A stretch of 64,000 nucleotides of DNA, taken from Paracoccus spongiarum. GTDB lineage: Bacteria > Pseudomonadota > Alphaproteobacteria > Rhodobacterales > Rhodobacteraceae. How positions within the stretch are numbered: position 1 is the first letter of the stretch; each line of letters begins with the position of its first letter. The stretch lies in NCBI RefSeq assembly GCF_030732095.1, contig NZ_JAVAMQ010000001.1, forward strand, positions 310,001 to 374,000, given 5' to 3'. The notes under the pieces were generated by a model that was not told the origin of the DNA, ran no database searches, and was given only the letters and a program-made list of their open reading frames with translations. Below are positions 41,870-50,105 of this stretch, piece after piece. A program made the position numbers and the translations under genes.

Positions 41870-42654
41870 GCCGCCTGCTTGCCGTCGATCCCGAGCACGC
41901 CCGCATTCTCACCCCCGCCCCGGCCTTGCCCGAAGAGCGAGCGTCGGTATCTGGTGGCATCCCACCGCAGGCCCCCGGACGAGGATCCGCCTGTCGCCCG
42001 GGGGACCCATCGTTGCGGCGCCGGTGCGGTGCCACTGCAGCGCAAACCGGGGGCCGGATGCTGTTACTCCCAGGCGTCGCGTTGTCTTCGTTCCGCTGCG
42101 CCGCCCACCCGGATGTCGATGCCTGCAGCAGCCTGGCCCCCGGTGCAGCCGATTGACAGAGACCGGGGCCCGCGGGCCGGAACAAGGGGTCAACCCGCCG
42201 CCTGTCAGGCAAGTGCCCGATGAGCGCAGTGCCCCGCGCGTCCGGCCCGGGGCTGTTGGTCATCGAGGTTGAAAGGCGCGGTCCATGATGTCCGGGACGA
42301 GGACATGGACGACGACGACGGGAACGTGGACCGGCCCTGCACATGCCGACACATCGGCGACCTCCGACATGGGCCACCCCTCCTCCGGCGCCGGTCCTCG
42401 GTGTCCCCTGCATCCTGCCGTCAACAGCGCCCCCTCGCGCAGGATCGCACGGGCTGGCGGTCGATGAAGTCCCGGCCCCGCCCGGCGCGGATGACACGAG
42501 CCATCTTGGGTCGCGCGACCTGAAATCCTGCGTCCCGGACGGGCCGTGGACATGGCAGGGCCAGACAGCGCGACCAAGCCGGCCGTCGCGATGGCCTTGA
42601 GGATGCATCGTGCTGCCTGCTGCGGGGCGCGGACTGGCCCTTCCGTCGACCTGA

Positions 42655-43209
42655 TCGCATGATCTTCCACGCGGGGGGCGATCCTGGTCCTGCACAATCG
42701 CCGACGCTGCGCGAACCCCGGCGGGACCCGCGAAGGACATCGCGGCCGCAGCACCCGGGAAAGGCGCCCATCGTCATGCGCAGCAGATTGCTGACCGCGA
42801 CCTGCTGTCCCGCACCCCCCGTCCCCAGGGCGTTTGCGGCCGGAGCCAGGCCCGCCTGACCGAAATCCTGGCGCGCGCCGCGGGCGAAGGCCGAGCCGCG
42901 CGGAAGGAAGGGTATGGCTGGCGGCTGCGTGCCGTCGGCAGGACCGCGGAAGCCTTTGTCGGGATCTGTCGCGGCCGCATGAAGATGGAACCCGCGCCGC
43001 GTCCTGGTCCGACCTTCGCCCGGGTCCGCGCGGCGCGCGATGGGCTGCGCCGGACCCGGGACCGGATGCTGGACGGCGGTATCGGGTCCATGCCTGCGGG
43101 CCGCGTGCCGCAGAACGGCACCGGCTTTCCCGAACAGCTTATGCCGACGGCCCACAACGTGGTCCCCAGGTCGGCGCTCGAGCCGGTCGGCCGGATGCGT
43201 CGGCCCTGA
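42655..43209 (+). other. Open frame with coding-like third positions but no start
   Basis: A 184-codon frame between stops, ending at TGA 43207. Between about 42841 and 43209 roughly 100 of 122 codons end in G or C, above the GC of positions 1 and 2, as in genes of this DNA. The only ATG is late (42979, MKMEPAPRPGPTFARVRAAR). The protein is Arg/Gly/Pro-rich and unlike any family I know. It is either a gene remnant with a lost 5-prime end or chance. Confidence 0.2.
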
Positions 43210-43502
43210 AAGGACCGGACGCGGGGGAGCACCGTGACGCATCCGCCTGCCTCATCGGCATCGCGCCGGCATCCCGAAGCGCAAGTCACCCCTCGCCAGG
43301 GATGGGGCGCGGGCTTCCGCATAGGTCACGAGGACCGACGCCGCGGCATCGGCTGACGAAGGCGGTGACCCGGGCAGCGGCACCGGGCGGGCGCTGTTCG
43401 GGCGGCGGCGGACAAGGACGCGGCGCCATCCGGCCACACTGGCAGCAGCACCGCGATCCGGGGGCTGCCGCCATGACCGATCCCGAGGGGCTGCGCGCCA
43501 CG

Positions 43503-43533
43503 AAAAAGGCCGCGCGGCGATGCCTGCGCGGCC
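43503..43533 (-). terminator. Rho-independent terminator of infC
   Basis: On the minus strand GGCCGCGC, a 10-base loop and GCGCGGCC are followed directly by TTTTT (43507-43503), 24 bases after the infC stop. A standard intrinsic terminator. Confidence 0.88.
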
Positions 43534-43556
43534 TGTGGCACCGGTCGGACGCGGCC

Positions 43557-44096
43557 CTAGCGTGGCGCGATCATCATCACCATCTGCCGGCCTTCCAGCT
43601 TGGGCATGGCCTCGACCTTGCCGGCCTCGCCGACATCGTCGCGCACCCGGTTCAGCAGGTCCAGCCCCAGGTCCTGGTGGGCCATCTCGCGGCCGCGAAA
43701 GCGCAGGGTGACCTTCACCTTGTCGCCGCCCTCGAGGAATTTCATCACGTTGCGCATCTTCACGTCATAGTCGTGGGTGTCGGTCCCGGGCCGGAACTTC
43801 ACCTCCTTGATGTCGATGATCTTCTGCTTCTTGCGCGCCTCGGCCTCGCGCTTCTGCTGTTCGTACTTGAACTTGCCAAGATCCATGACCTTGCAGACCG
43901 GCGGGGTGGCGTTGGGCGAGATCTCGACCAGGTCCAGCCCGGCATCGCGCGCCATGTCGAGACCGACCGAGGGCGGCACGACGCCGACATTCTCTCCATC
44001 GGGTCCGATCAGGCGGATTTCGGAAACGCGGATGCGTTCGTTGACACGGGGGCCGGTGTCACGGGTGGGCGGTGCATTATGCGGTCGGCGGGCTAT
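43557..44096 (-). CDS. infC: Translation initiation factor IF-3, AUA start
   Basis: IF-3 binds the 30S subunit and checks start codon and initiator tRNA. The 179-residue protein starts ATA-GCC-CGC-CGA ([20 protein letters not shown]), continues [20 protein letters not shown] and [20 protein letters not shown], and has the C-terminal [19 protein letters not shown]. The first ATG in frame would remove the whole N-terminal domain up to residue 46, so the rare ATA at 44096 must be the start. AAGGAG lies 7 bases upstream. Rare start codons allow IF-3 to repress its own translation, as known for the E. coli AUU start. Confidence 0.95.
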   Translation of the reverse strand: MARRPHNAPPTRDTGPRVNERIRVSEIRLIGPDGENVGVVPPSVGLDMARDAGLDLVEISPNATPPVCKVMDLGKFKYEQQKREAEARKKQKIIDIKEVKFRPGTDTHDYDVKMRNVMKFLEGGDKVKVTLRFRGREMAHQDLGLDLLNRVRDDVGEAGKVEAMPKLEGRQMVMMIAPR

Positions 44097-44103
44097 GGCG
44101 TTG

Positions 44104-44109
44104 CTCCTT
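44104..44109 (-). promoter_or_regulatory. Shine-Dalgarno site that fixes the infC start
   Basis: AAGGAG on the minus strand, 7 bases before the ATA start codon. It decides the non-canonical start: no other start-like codon is at suitable distance. Confidence 0.85.
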
Positions 44110-44134
44110 TTATGGCCATGGCTGGAATAGACCG

Positions 44135-44163
44135 AAAATAATCGTGAGGACAGTGCGATTCAA
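44135..44163 (-). promoter_or_regulatory. Candidate infC promoter
   Basis: On the minus strand TTGAAT (44163-44158), 17-base spacer, TATTTT (44140-44135). It would give a leader of about 35 bases before the ATA start codon. Confidence 0.5.
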
Positions 44164-44311
44164 CCGGATTTGGCGCCCTGCGCGCCGCAAGGGGCGGGTT
44201 TCGCGGCGATTTCGGCGGGGCAACCGGATCGCGGGCGGCTTTTCCGCGTTCGGTTGCTGTGACATAACCCCGACGGGCGCCGTTGCGCGCCGCTTGCGAA
44301 AGACCGTTGCC

Positions 44312-45007
44312 ATGCGCCTTCTTCTGCCGCTGACCGTGATTCTCGCCCTTGGCCTGGGCGGCGCCTGGTGGTGGACGCAGCCCGGTCCCGAGGATTCCGA
44401 GGCCATCGCGCAACCGGCGGCCCTGCCCGCCACGCCGGCCGGCGAGGCCGCGGAAATCGCCGACGCCGCGGCCGAGGAGGCCCGGGAGGCGGCCGACACC
44501 GCAGCCAAGGCCGCGACCGGCGATGCGCCGCGTGCCGAAGTCGGCGAGGCGGGGACCGCGGCGGCCGATGCGGCAGCCGATGCGGCAGCCATCGCGGCCG
44601 ACGCCGCCGCCGAGGCGGTGCGCGCCGCCGAGGACAGCGACGCAGGCGCCGTCGCCGCGACCGAGGCCGAGGCCGCCGCCGAGGCCGCCATCGCCGCCGC
44701 GGACCGCGCCGCCGAAGCGGTGGCCGCGCCCCCCACCGCCACCGAGGCCGCGACCGTGGCCGGCGACGCCGCCGCCGAGGCGGCCGCGGCTGCCGCCGCA
44801 GCGGCGGACGCCACCGCCACCGCCGCCCGCATCGAGACGCTGCTGACGCCCGAGGGCTTCGACGCCGCGCAGGTCATGTCGATCATCGACCGCGCCGCCA
44901 TCCCCGAGACGCAAAAAGCGACCCTGCGCCGGCTGGTCGAGACCTCGGCCGGCAATCCCGACCTGCTGCGCGAGGCGCTGGCGCAGGTCAGGGCCGTGAT
45001 GCCATGA
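44312..45007 (+). CDS. Alanine-rich membrane-anchored protein
   Basis: A 231-residue protein: signal-anchor helix MRLLLPLTVILALGLGGAWW, then about 140 residues that are mostly Ala with regularly placed Glu/Asp (for example AADAAAEAVRAAEDSDAG), predicted as one long helix or coiled coil, and a C-terminal domain from about 175 (IETLLTPEGFDAAQVMSIID, then LRRLVETSAGNPDLLREALA). It could span the periplasm like a tether. I recognise no family. The stop overlaps the next ATG (ATGA), so it is translated with the glycosyltransferase-like gene. Antisense frames are open only because of the GCC/GCG codons. Confidence 0.7.
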   Translation: MRLLLPLTVILALGLGGAWWWTQPGPEDSEAIAQPAALPATPAGEAAEIADAAAEEAREAADTAAKAATGDAPRAEVGEAGTAAADAAADAAAIAADAAAEAVRAAEDSDAGAVAATEAEAAAEAAIAAADRAAEAVAAPPTATEAATVAGDAAAEAAAAAAAAADATATAARIETLLTPEGFDAAQVMSIIDRAAIPETQKATLRRLVETSAGNPDLLREALAQVRAVMP

Positions 45008-45891
45008 CGCCCGCGGCCGCGGCACCGCCGACGCCGACGCTGGAACGCTACCTGCGCGGCCGCCCCGCGGCGCTGTCCTGCGGGCCGCTGGCGATCCTGC
45101 TGATCGAGGATGGCGCGGCGATCCGCGAGACACTGGACCATCACCTGCAGGCGGGGTTCAGGCACATCCTGGCGCTGTCGCCCGAACCCGTCCTGCTGCC
45201 CGACGAGATGGACGATCGGGTCACCAACCTGCTGTGGAACACCCGCCGGCCCGCGGCCCATGTCGATGCGGTCAACGCCGTGATCGCGGCGGTGCCCGAG
45301 GGAACCTGGCTGTTTTACGCCTTCAACGCCGAGTTTCTCTTCTACCCCTTCGCCGAGTCGCGCAGCATCGGCGAGATGCTGGCCTTCCACACCGAGGAAC
45401 GGCGCGAGGCGATGCTGTCCTATGTGATCGACCTCTACGCCCCCGACCTTGATCGCGCGCCCGACGCCGTGGACCTGAACGAGGCGATGTTCGACCGCAG
45501 CGGCTATTTCGCACTTGGCCGGCCCGGCCCCGACGGCCAGCTTCTGCCCCGCCAGTTGGACTTCCACGGCGGGCTGCGCTGGCGGTTCGAGGAATACCTG
45601 CCCGCCGACCGCCGCCGCATCGACCGGATCGGCCTGTTCCGCGCCCGCAAGGGCCTGCGGATCACCGCCGACCACCGCTTCAACATCGAGGAATACAACA
45701 CCTATGCCTGCGCCTGGCATCACAACCTGACCGCCGCGATCCTGTCCTTCCGGGTCGCCAAGGCGCTTGTCGGCAATCCCGGCTCGCGCGAGCGGATCGG
45801 CGGCTTTACCTGGCGCAACTCGCAGCGGTTCGACTGGTCCTCGCAGCAGCTGATGGATATGGGCCTGATCGAGCCGGGCCAGTGGTTCTGA
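45004..45891 (+). CDS. Glycosyltransferase family 2-like protein
   Basis: A 295-residue soluble protein. LAILLIEDGAAIRETLDHHL and QAGFRHILAL resemble the start of GT-A-fold family 2 enzymes of the Glyco_tranf_2_4 group (NEED...EWLDHHLALGF). In the place of the usual metal-binding DADEF it reads WLFYAFNAEFLFYP, so the first aspartates of the DxD motif are missing and activity is doubtful or metal-independent. RITADHRFNIEEYNTYACAW near residue 218 fits the acceptor side. It is coupled to the alanine-rich anchored protein by an ATGA overlap and precedes fabA by 144 bases. Confidence 0.55.
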   Translation: MTPAAAAPPTPTLERYLRGRPAALSCGPLAILLIEDGAAIRETLDHHLQAGFRHILALSPEPVLLPDEMDDRVTNLLWNTRRPAAHVDAVNAVIAAVPEGTWLFYAFNAEFLFYPFAESRSIGEMLAFHTEERREAMLSYVIDLYAPDLDRAPDAVDLNEAMFDRSGYFALGRPGPDGQLLPRQLDFHGGLRWRFEEYLPADRRRIDRIGLFRARKGLRITADHRFNIEEYNTYACAWHHNLTAAILSFRVAKALVGNPGSRERIGGFTWRNSQRFDWSSQQLMDMGLIEPGQWF

Positions 45892-45951
45892 CCGCCCCCC
45901 CGGCGCCTCGGACGGGCGGCGCGGCGGGCCGGGTGGCGTCATCTCTTTGAC

Positions 45952-45979
45952 TTGCACCGACTTTGCCGCGAGTGATAGA
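45952..45979 (+). promoter_or_regulatory. Candidate promoter of the fabA operon
   Basis: TTGCAC (45952-45957), 16-base spacer, GATAGA (45974-45979), 57 bases upstream of the fabA ATG. The fit is modest; an overlapping TTGACT at 45947 has poorer spacing. Confidence 0.28.
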
Positions 45980-46035
45980 CCGGGCTGCAACGTGAACGCG
46001 GACGGAACGACCGCCGCGAAGGAAGGCAGGACCGC

Positions 46036-46545
46036 ATGGCGATGACGCAAACCAGCTTTGACCGCGACGACCTGCTGGCCTGCGCCCGGGGCGAGCTGTT
46101 CGGGCCCGGCAACGCCCAGCTGCCCGAACCGCCGATGCTGATGATGGACCGGATCACCGACATCTCGGAGGATGGCGGCGCCCATGGCAAGGGCCATGTG
46201 GTCGCCGAGTTCGACATCACCCCCGACCTGTGGTTCTTCGCCTGCCACTTTCCCGGCAACCCGATCATGCCGGGCTGCCTCGGCCTTGACGGGCTGTGGC
46301 AGCTGACCGGCTTCAACCTCGGCTGGCGCGGCTGGGAGGGGCGCGGCTATGCGCTTGGCGTGGGCGAGGTCAAGCTGACCGGGATGGTCCGGCCCGACCG
46401 CAAGCTGCTGCGCTATACCGTCGATTTCACCAAGGCCGTGCAGACCCGCCGCCTGACGATGGGCGTGGCCGACGGCCGCGTCGAGGCCGATGGCGAGGTG
46501 ATCTACCAGGTCAGGGACATGAAGGTCGCGCTGTCGACCAGCTGA
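46036..46545 (+). CDS. fabA: 3-hydroxydecanoyl-ACP dehydratase/isomerase
   Basis: FabA dehydrates 3-hydroxydecanoyl-ACP and isomerises trans-2- to cis-3-decenoyl-ACP, the branch point for unsaturated fatty acids. The 169 residues form a hot-dog fold with the catalytic His in [14 protein letters not shown] and Asp in LGLDGLWQL, exactly the FabA signature. The ATG has AAGGAAGGCAGG upstream. fabB follows 22 bases later; this pairing is the rule for the anaerobic unsaturated fatty acid pathway. Confidence 0.97.
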   Translation: MAMTQTSFDRDDLLACARGELFGPGNAQLPEPPMLMMDRITDISEDGGAHGKGHVVAEFDITPDLWFFACHFPGNPIMPGCLGLDGLWQLTGFNLGWRGWEGRGYALGVGEVKLTGMVRPDRKLLRYTVDFTKAVQTRRLTMGVADGRVEADGEVIYQVRDMKVALSTS

Positions 46546-46567
46546 CATCTTCAGGAGGAGAGCTGCC

Positions 46568-47797
46568 ATGCGGCGCGTCGTCATCACCGGGATCGGCATC
46601 GTCTCACCCATCGGCAACAATGCCGCCGAGGTGACCGAAAGCCTGCGCACCGGACGCTCGGGCATCGTCTTTGCCCCCGAATACGCCGAACACGGCTTTC
46701 GCAGCCAGGTCCACGGCATGCCGCAGATCGTGCTCGAGGATCACATCGACAAGCGCAACCTGCGCTTCATGGGTCCCGGCGCGGCCTACAACTTCATCGC
46801 CATGGAACAGGCGATCAAGGACAGCGGGCTTGAGGACAGCGACGTGTCCAACCCGCGCAGCGGTCTGATCATGGGATCGGGCGGGCCGTCCACCTCGAAC
46901 TTCTTCGAGGCGCACCAGATCGTCATCGAGAAGGGCAGCCCCAAGCGCATGGGGCCCTTCATGGTGACGCGCTGCATGTCCTCCACGAATTCAGCCTGCC
47001 TCGCCACGCCCTTCAAGATCAAGGGCGTGAACTACTCGATCACCTCGGCCTGTTCGACCAGCGCGCATTGCATCGGCAACGGCGTCGAGCAAATCCAGAT
47101 GGGCAAGCAGGACATCGTCTTCGCCGGCGGCGGCGAGGAACTGGACTGGACCCTGTCCTGCCTGTTCGACGCGATGGGCGCGATGTCGTCGAAATACAAC
47201 GACACGCCCGAAACCGCCTCGCGGCCCTATGACGCGACCCGCGACGGTTTCGTGATCGCCGGCGGCGGCGGCGTCGTGGTGCTGGAGGAACTGGAACACG
47301 CCAGGGCGCGCGGCGCCAGAATCTATGCCGAGGTGACGGGCTACGGCGCCACCAGCGACGGATACGACATGGTTGCCCCCTCGGGCGAGGGCGGCGAACG
47401 CTCGATGCGGGTGGCGCTGGCCACGCTGCCGGAAGGCCGCAAGGTCAGCTATGTGAACGCGCATGGCACCTCGACACCGGTGGGCGATCTGGGCGAGATC
47501 CGGGCGCTGCGCCGCGTCTTTGGCGAGGGCAGCACACCGCCCGTCAGTTCCACCAAGTCGTTGACCGGCCACAGCCTCGGCGCGACCGGTGTGCACGAGG
47601 CGATCTATTGCCTGCTGATGATGCAGCACGACTTCATCGCGGCCTCGGCCAATGTCACCACGCTGGACCCCGACCTGCAGCCCGGCGAGATCGCGACCGC
47701 GCGGGTGGACAATGCCGGGCTGGATTCGGTGCTGTCGAACAGCTTCGGCTTCGGCGGCACCAACGCCACGCTGCTGATGTCGCGCTATCGCGACTGA
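46568..47797 (+). CDS. fabB: 3-oxoacyl-ACP synthase I
   Basis: FabB elongates cis-3-decenoyl-ACP from FabA and other acyl-ACPs. The 409 residues have the thiolase fold with active-site Cys in [13 protein letters not shown] (near residue 164) and the two histidines in [11 protein letters not shown] and [24 protein letters not shown] near the C-terminus is typical of KAS I/II. The start is ATG at 46568 with AGGAGGAG upstream. It is between fabA and fabI in one operon. Confidence 0.97.
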   Translation: MRRVVITGIGIVSPIGNNAAEVTESLRTGRSGIVFAPEYAEHGFRSQVHGMPQIVLEDHIDKRNLRFMGPGAAYNFIAMEQAIKDSGLEDSDVSNPRSGLIMGSGGPSTSNFFEAHQIVIEKGSPKRMGPFMVTRCMSSTNSACLATPFKIKGVNYSITSACSTSAHCIGNGVEQIQMGKQDIVFAGGGEELDWTLSCLFDAMGAMSSKYNDTPETASRPYDATRDGFVIAGGGGVVVLEELEHARARGARIYAEVTGYGATSDGYDMVAPSGEGGERSMRVALATLPEGRKVSYVNAHGTSTPVGDLGEIRALRRVFGEGSTPPVSSTKSLTGHSLGATGVHEAIYCLLMMQHDFIAASANVTTLDPDLQPGEIATARVDNAGLDSVLSNSFGFGGTNATLLMSRYRD

Positions 47798-47825
47798 CGG
47801 CGGGAAACGACACAGAGGGCAGGAC

Positions 47826-48614
47826 ATGGGCGAACTTCTGAAGGGCAGGCGCGGGCTTGTGATGGGGGTGGCCAACGACCGGTCCATCGCCTGGGGCATC
47901 GCGCGGTCCGTGGCGGCCGAGGGCGCAGAGCTGGCCTTCAGCTATCAGGGCGAGGCGTTCGGCAAGCGGGTCGAACCGCTGGCCGCCTCGGTCGGGTCGG
48001 ATTTCCTCGTGGATGTGGACGTGACCGACGATGCCTCGCTGGACGCGGCCTTCGCCGCGATCTCGGAACGCTGGGGCCGGCTGGATTTCCTGGTCCACGC
48101 CATCGCCTTTTCCAACAAGGACGAACTGACCGGGCGCTTTGTCAACACCAGCCGGGCGAACTTCAAGCGCAGCCTTGAAATCAGCTGCTATTCGCTGATC
48201 GAGGTGGCGCGGCGCGCGCATCCGATGATGGCGCCGGGCGGCGGCATCATCACGCTGACCTATGGCGGCTCGAACCGGGTGACGCCGTTCTACAACGTGA
48301 TGGGCGTGGCCAAGGCGGCGCTGGAGGCAAGCGTGCGCTATCTGGCCAATGATCTCGGCCCCGACGGCATCCGCGTCAACGCGATCAGCCCCGGCCCGAT
48401 GAAGACGCTGGCCGGCGCGGCCATCGGCGGGGCGCGCAAGACCTATCGCCACACCGAGGCGAACGCGCCCCTGCGCGCCAACGCCACGCTGGAGGCGATC
48501 GGCGGCACCGCCTGCTGGCTGCTGTCCGACTGGGGCGCCTGCACGACCGGCGAGATCGTGACCGTCGATGGCGGCTATCACGTCCTCGGCATGCCACAAT
48601 CCGAAAACCTGTAA
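47826..48614 (+). CDS. fabI: Enoyl-ACP reductase (NADH)
   Basis: FabI reduces trans-2-enoyl-ACP in the last step of each elongation cycle; it is the triclosan and diazaborine target in other bacteria. The 262-residue short-chain dehydrogenase-like protein has the FabI nucleotide motif VMGVANDRSIAWGIARSVA, the catalytic Tyr-x6-Lys in FYNVMGVAKAAL and PMKTLAGAAIGG as the mobile substrate loop. It begins 28 bases after fabB, with AGAGGGCAGG before the ATG. Confidence 0.96.
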   Translation: MGELLKGRRGLVMGVANDRSIAWGIARSVAAEGAELAFSYQGEAFGKRVEPLAASVGSDFLVDVDVTDDASLDAAFAAISERWGRLDFLVHAIAFSNKDELTGRFVNTSRANFKRSLEISCYSLIEVARRAHPMMAPGGGIITLTYGGSNRVTPFYNVMGVAKAALEASVRYLANDLGPDGIRVNAISPGPMKTLAGAAIGGARKTYRHTEANAPLRANATLEAIGGTACWLLSDWGACTTGEIVTVDGGYHVLGMPQSENL

Positions 48615-48651
48615 CCGTGCCGGCCCTGTGGCCGCAGCCGAAGGGGGTCCG

Positions 48652-49497
48652 ATGACGCAGTTCTTCACCGCAGCCGATGGCGCGCGCCTTGCCTATCGCG
48701 ACGAGGGCGAGGGCCTGCCGGTGCTATGCCTTGCCGGGCTGACCCGCAACATGGCCGATTTCGACTATGTCGCGCCGCATCTGGACGGCTGCCGGATGGT
48801 CCGCATGGACTACCGCGGGCGCGGCCAGTCCGACCGCACCGGCACCGCGACCTATACCGTCCCGCAGGAGGGGCGCGACGCGCTGGCCCTGCTGGACCAC
48901 CTGGGGATCGCCCGCGCGGCGGTCCTTGGCACCTCGCGCGGCGGGCTGATCGGGCTGCTGCTGGCGGCGGTGGCGCGCGACCGGATGCTGGGCCTGTGCC
49001 TGAACGATGTCGGTCCCGAAATAGAGAAGGCGGGGCTGGAGCGGATCTTCGACTATGTGGGCCGCAATCCCGCCGCGCCGACCCATGCTGCGCTGGCCGA
49101 ACGTCTGCCGGCGGCGATGCCCGGCTTCGAGGATGTCCCCGAAGGCCGCTGGCTGTCGGATGCCCGCAAGCATTACGAGGAAACGCCGCAGGGCCTGGTG
49201 ATCCGCTATGATCCCGGACTGCGCGAGGCGTTTCTGGCCGCCTTCGAGGGCGAGGCTCCCGACCTGTGGCCCCTTTGGGCCGCGACGGCTGGAATGCCGG
49301 TCGCGCTGATCCGGGGGGCGAATTCCGACCTGCTGTCGCGCGCCGTGGCCGATCGGATGGCGGCCGAACGGCCCGATCTGCGCGCGGCCGAGGTGCCCGG
49401 ACGCGCCCATGTGCCCTGGCTGGACGAGCCGCAATCGCTGCAGGTGCTGCGGGGCTGGATCGCGGATTGCCGCGCGGCGATGGCCGCACAAGCCTAG
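48652..49497 (+). CDS. Alpha/beta hydrolase
   Basis: A 281-residue alpha/beta-hydrolase fold protein. The nucleophile elbow GTSRGG holds Ser (near residue 97); FLCLAGL-like VLCLAGLTRNMADFDYVAPH precedes the oxyanion hole; the acid lies in IRGANSDLL and the histidine in GRAHVPWLDEP. RMDYRGRGQSDRT is typical of esterase or lyase-type family members. The substrate is unknown. It follows fabI after 37 bases and may be co-transcribed. Its TAG is the reverse complement of the dctR stop (shared CTAG). Confidence 0.88.
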   Translation: MTQFFTAADGARLAYRDEGEGLPVLCLAGLTRNMADFDYVAPHLDGCRMVRMDYRGRGQSDRTGTATYTVPQEGRDALALLDHLGIARAAVLGTSRGGLIGLLLAAVARDRMLGLCLNDVGPEIEKAGLERIFDYVGRNPAAPTHAALAERLPAAMPGFEDVPEGRWLSDARKHYEETPQGLVIRYDPGLREAFLAAFEGEAPDLWPLWAATAGMPVALIRGANSDLLSRAVADRMAAERPDLRAAEVPGRAHVPWLDEPQSLQVLRGWIADCRAAMAAQA

Positions 49498-50105
49498 CCC
49501 GCCTCGCGCCCCTCGCCGGCCAGCATCGCGGCCAGCTCGATCCCGTTGCGGGCGCCCATCTTCGACAGAACCCGGCCGCGATGCACCTCGACGGTGCGCA
49601 TCGCGATGTTCAGCGTGTCGGCGATCTGCTTGTTCAGCGCGCCCGACAGGATCAGCGCCATCACCTCTTCCTCGCGCGGCGACAGCGTGGCGCGGCGCGC
49701 GGCAAGGTCGCGCCGCAAGGCTGCGCCGGCCTCGGCCTCGCGGTGACTGGCGATGGCGCGCAGTGCCAGATCGACGATCTGGTTGTCGTTGAAGGGCTTT
49801 TCGAGGAAATCGAACGCCCCGGCCTTCAGCGTGCGCACCGCGACCGGCACGTCGGCATGGCCGGTCAGGAAGATCACCGGCACCAGGCTGCCGGCGGCGC
49901 GCAGCCGTTCGAAAACCTCGGGGCCGGTCAACGCGCCCATCCGCACGTCCAGGATGATGCAGGCCGACCCATCCAGCGGCTGGGCGCCCAGAAAGGCCTC
50001 GCCCGAGGGCCAGGCGCGGGCGGCAAGCCCGCGCGAGGCGAACAGGAAGGCCAGCGCGTCGCGGATCGCCTCGTCGTCATCGACGACTTCGATCATGCCG
50101 CCCAT
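49494..50105 (-). CDS. dctR: C4-dicarboxylate response regulator, FixJ/LuxR type
   Basis: A 203-residue response regulator: receiver domain with acid pocket DDD (residues 9-11), phospho-acceptor D53 in CIILDVRM and lysine in FLEKPF, then a LuxR-type helix-turn-helix (LSPREEEVMALILSGALNKQ, TVEVHRGRVLSKMGARNG). This is the FixJ/DctR subclass that activates dctPQM in response to dicarboxylates. ATG at 50105 has GGAAGGAG 8 bases upstream; a second ATG at 50096 would overlap the dctS stop by 4 bases but lacks a better site. It is second in the dctS-dctR unit. Confidence 0.93.
   Translation of the reverse strand: MGGMIEVVDDDEAIRDALAFLFASRGLAARAWPSGEAFLGAQPLDGSACIILDVRMGALTGPEVFERLRAAGSLVPVIFLTGHADVPVAVRTLKAGAFDFLEKPFNDNQIVDLALRAIASHREAEAGAALRRDLAARRATLSPREEEVMALILSGALNKQIADTLNIAMRTVEVHRGRVLSKMGARNGIELAAMLAGEGREAG

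Larger units (their letters stand above)
41241..43502. other. 2.26-kb gene-poor stretch between dut and infC
   Basis: No frame here encodes a protein I recognise, although the window is otherwise packed. Open frames occur in all six directions with mixed composition. The frame on the plus strand from about 41760 to 41960 (VDLARRPTLRLSLDPCVAPS, then ERAVDLCASGRKDASQGRLL) and the one at 42655-43209 look partly coding-like but lack good starts and family motifs. On the minus strand near 42560-42620 a signal-peptide-like run (LKAIATAGLVALSGPAMSTA) appears without a following domain. I read this as decayed coding DNA or untranslated DNA with structured segments. Confidence 0.6.

Noticed and set aside
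42421..43322. Minus-strand frames in the gene-poor region as a transposase remnant.
   Set aside because: No DDE or other transposase motif and no terminal inverted repeats or target duplication could be seen.
44110..46719. An 869-codon minus-strand frame spanning fabA, the glycosyltransferase-like gene and the alanine-rich gene.
   Set aside because: It is antisense to three better supported genes. Its Ala-rich stretch merely mirrors the repeated GCC/GCG codons.
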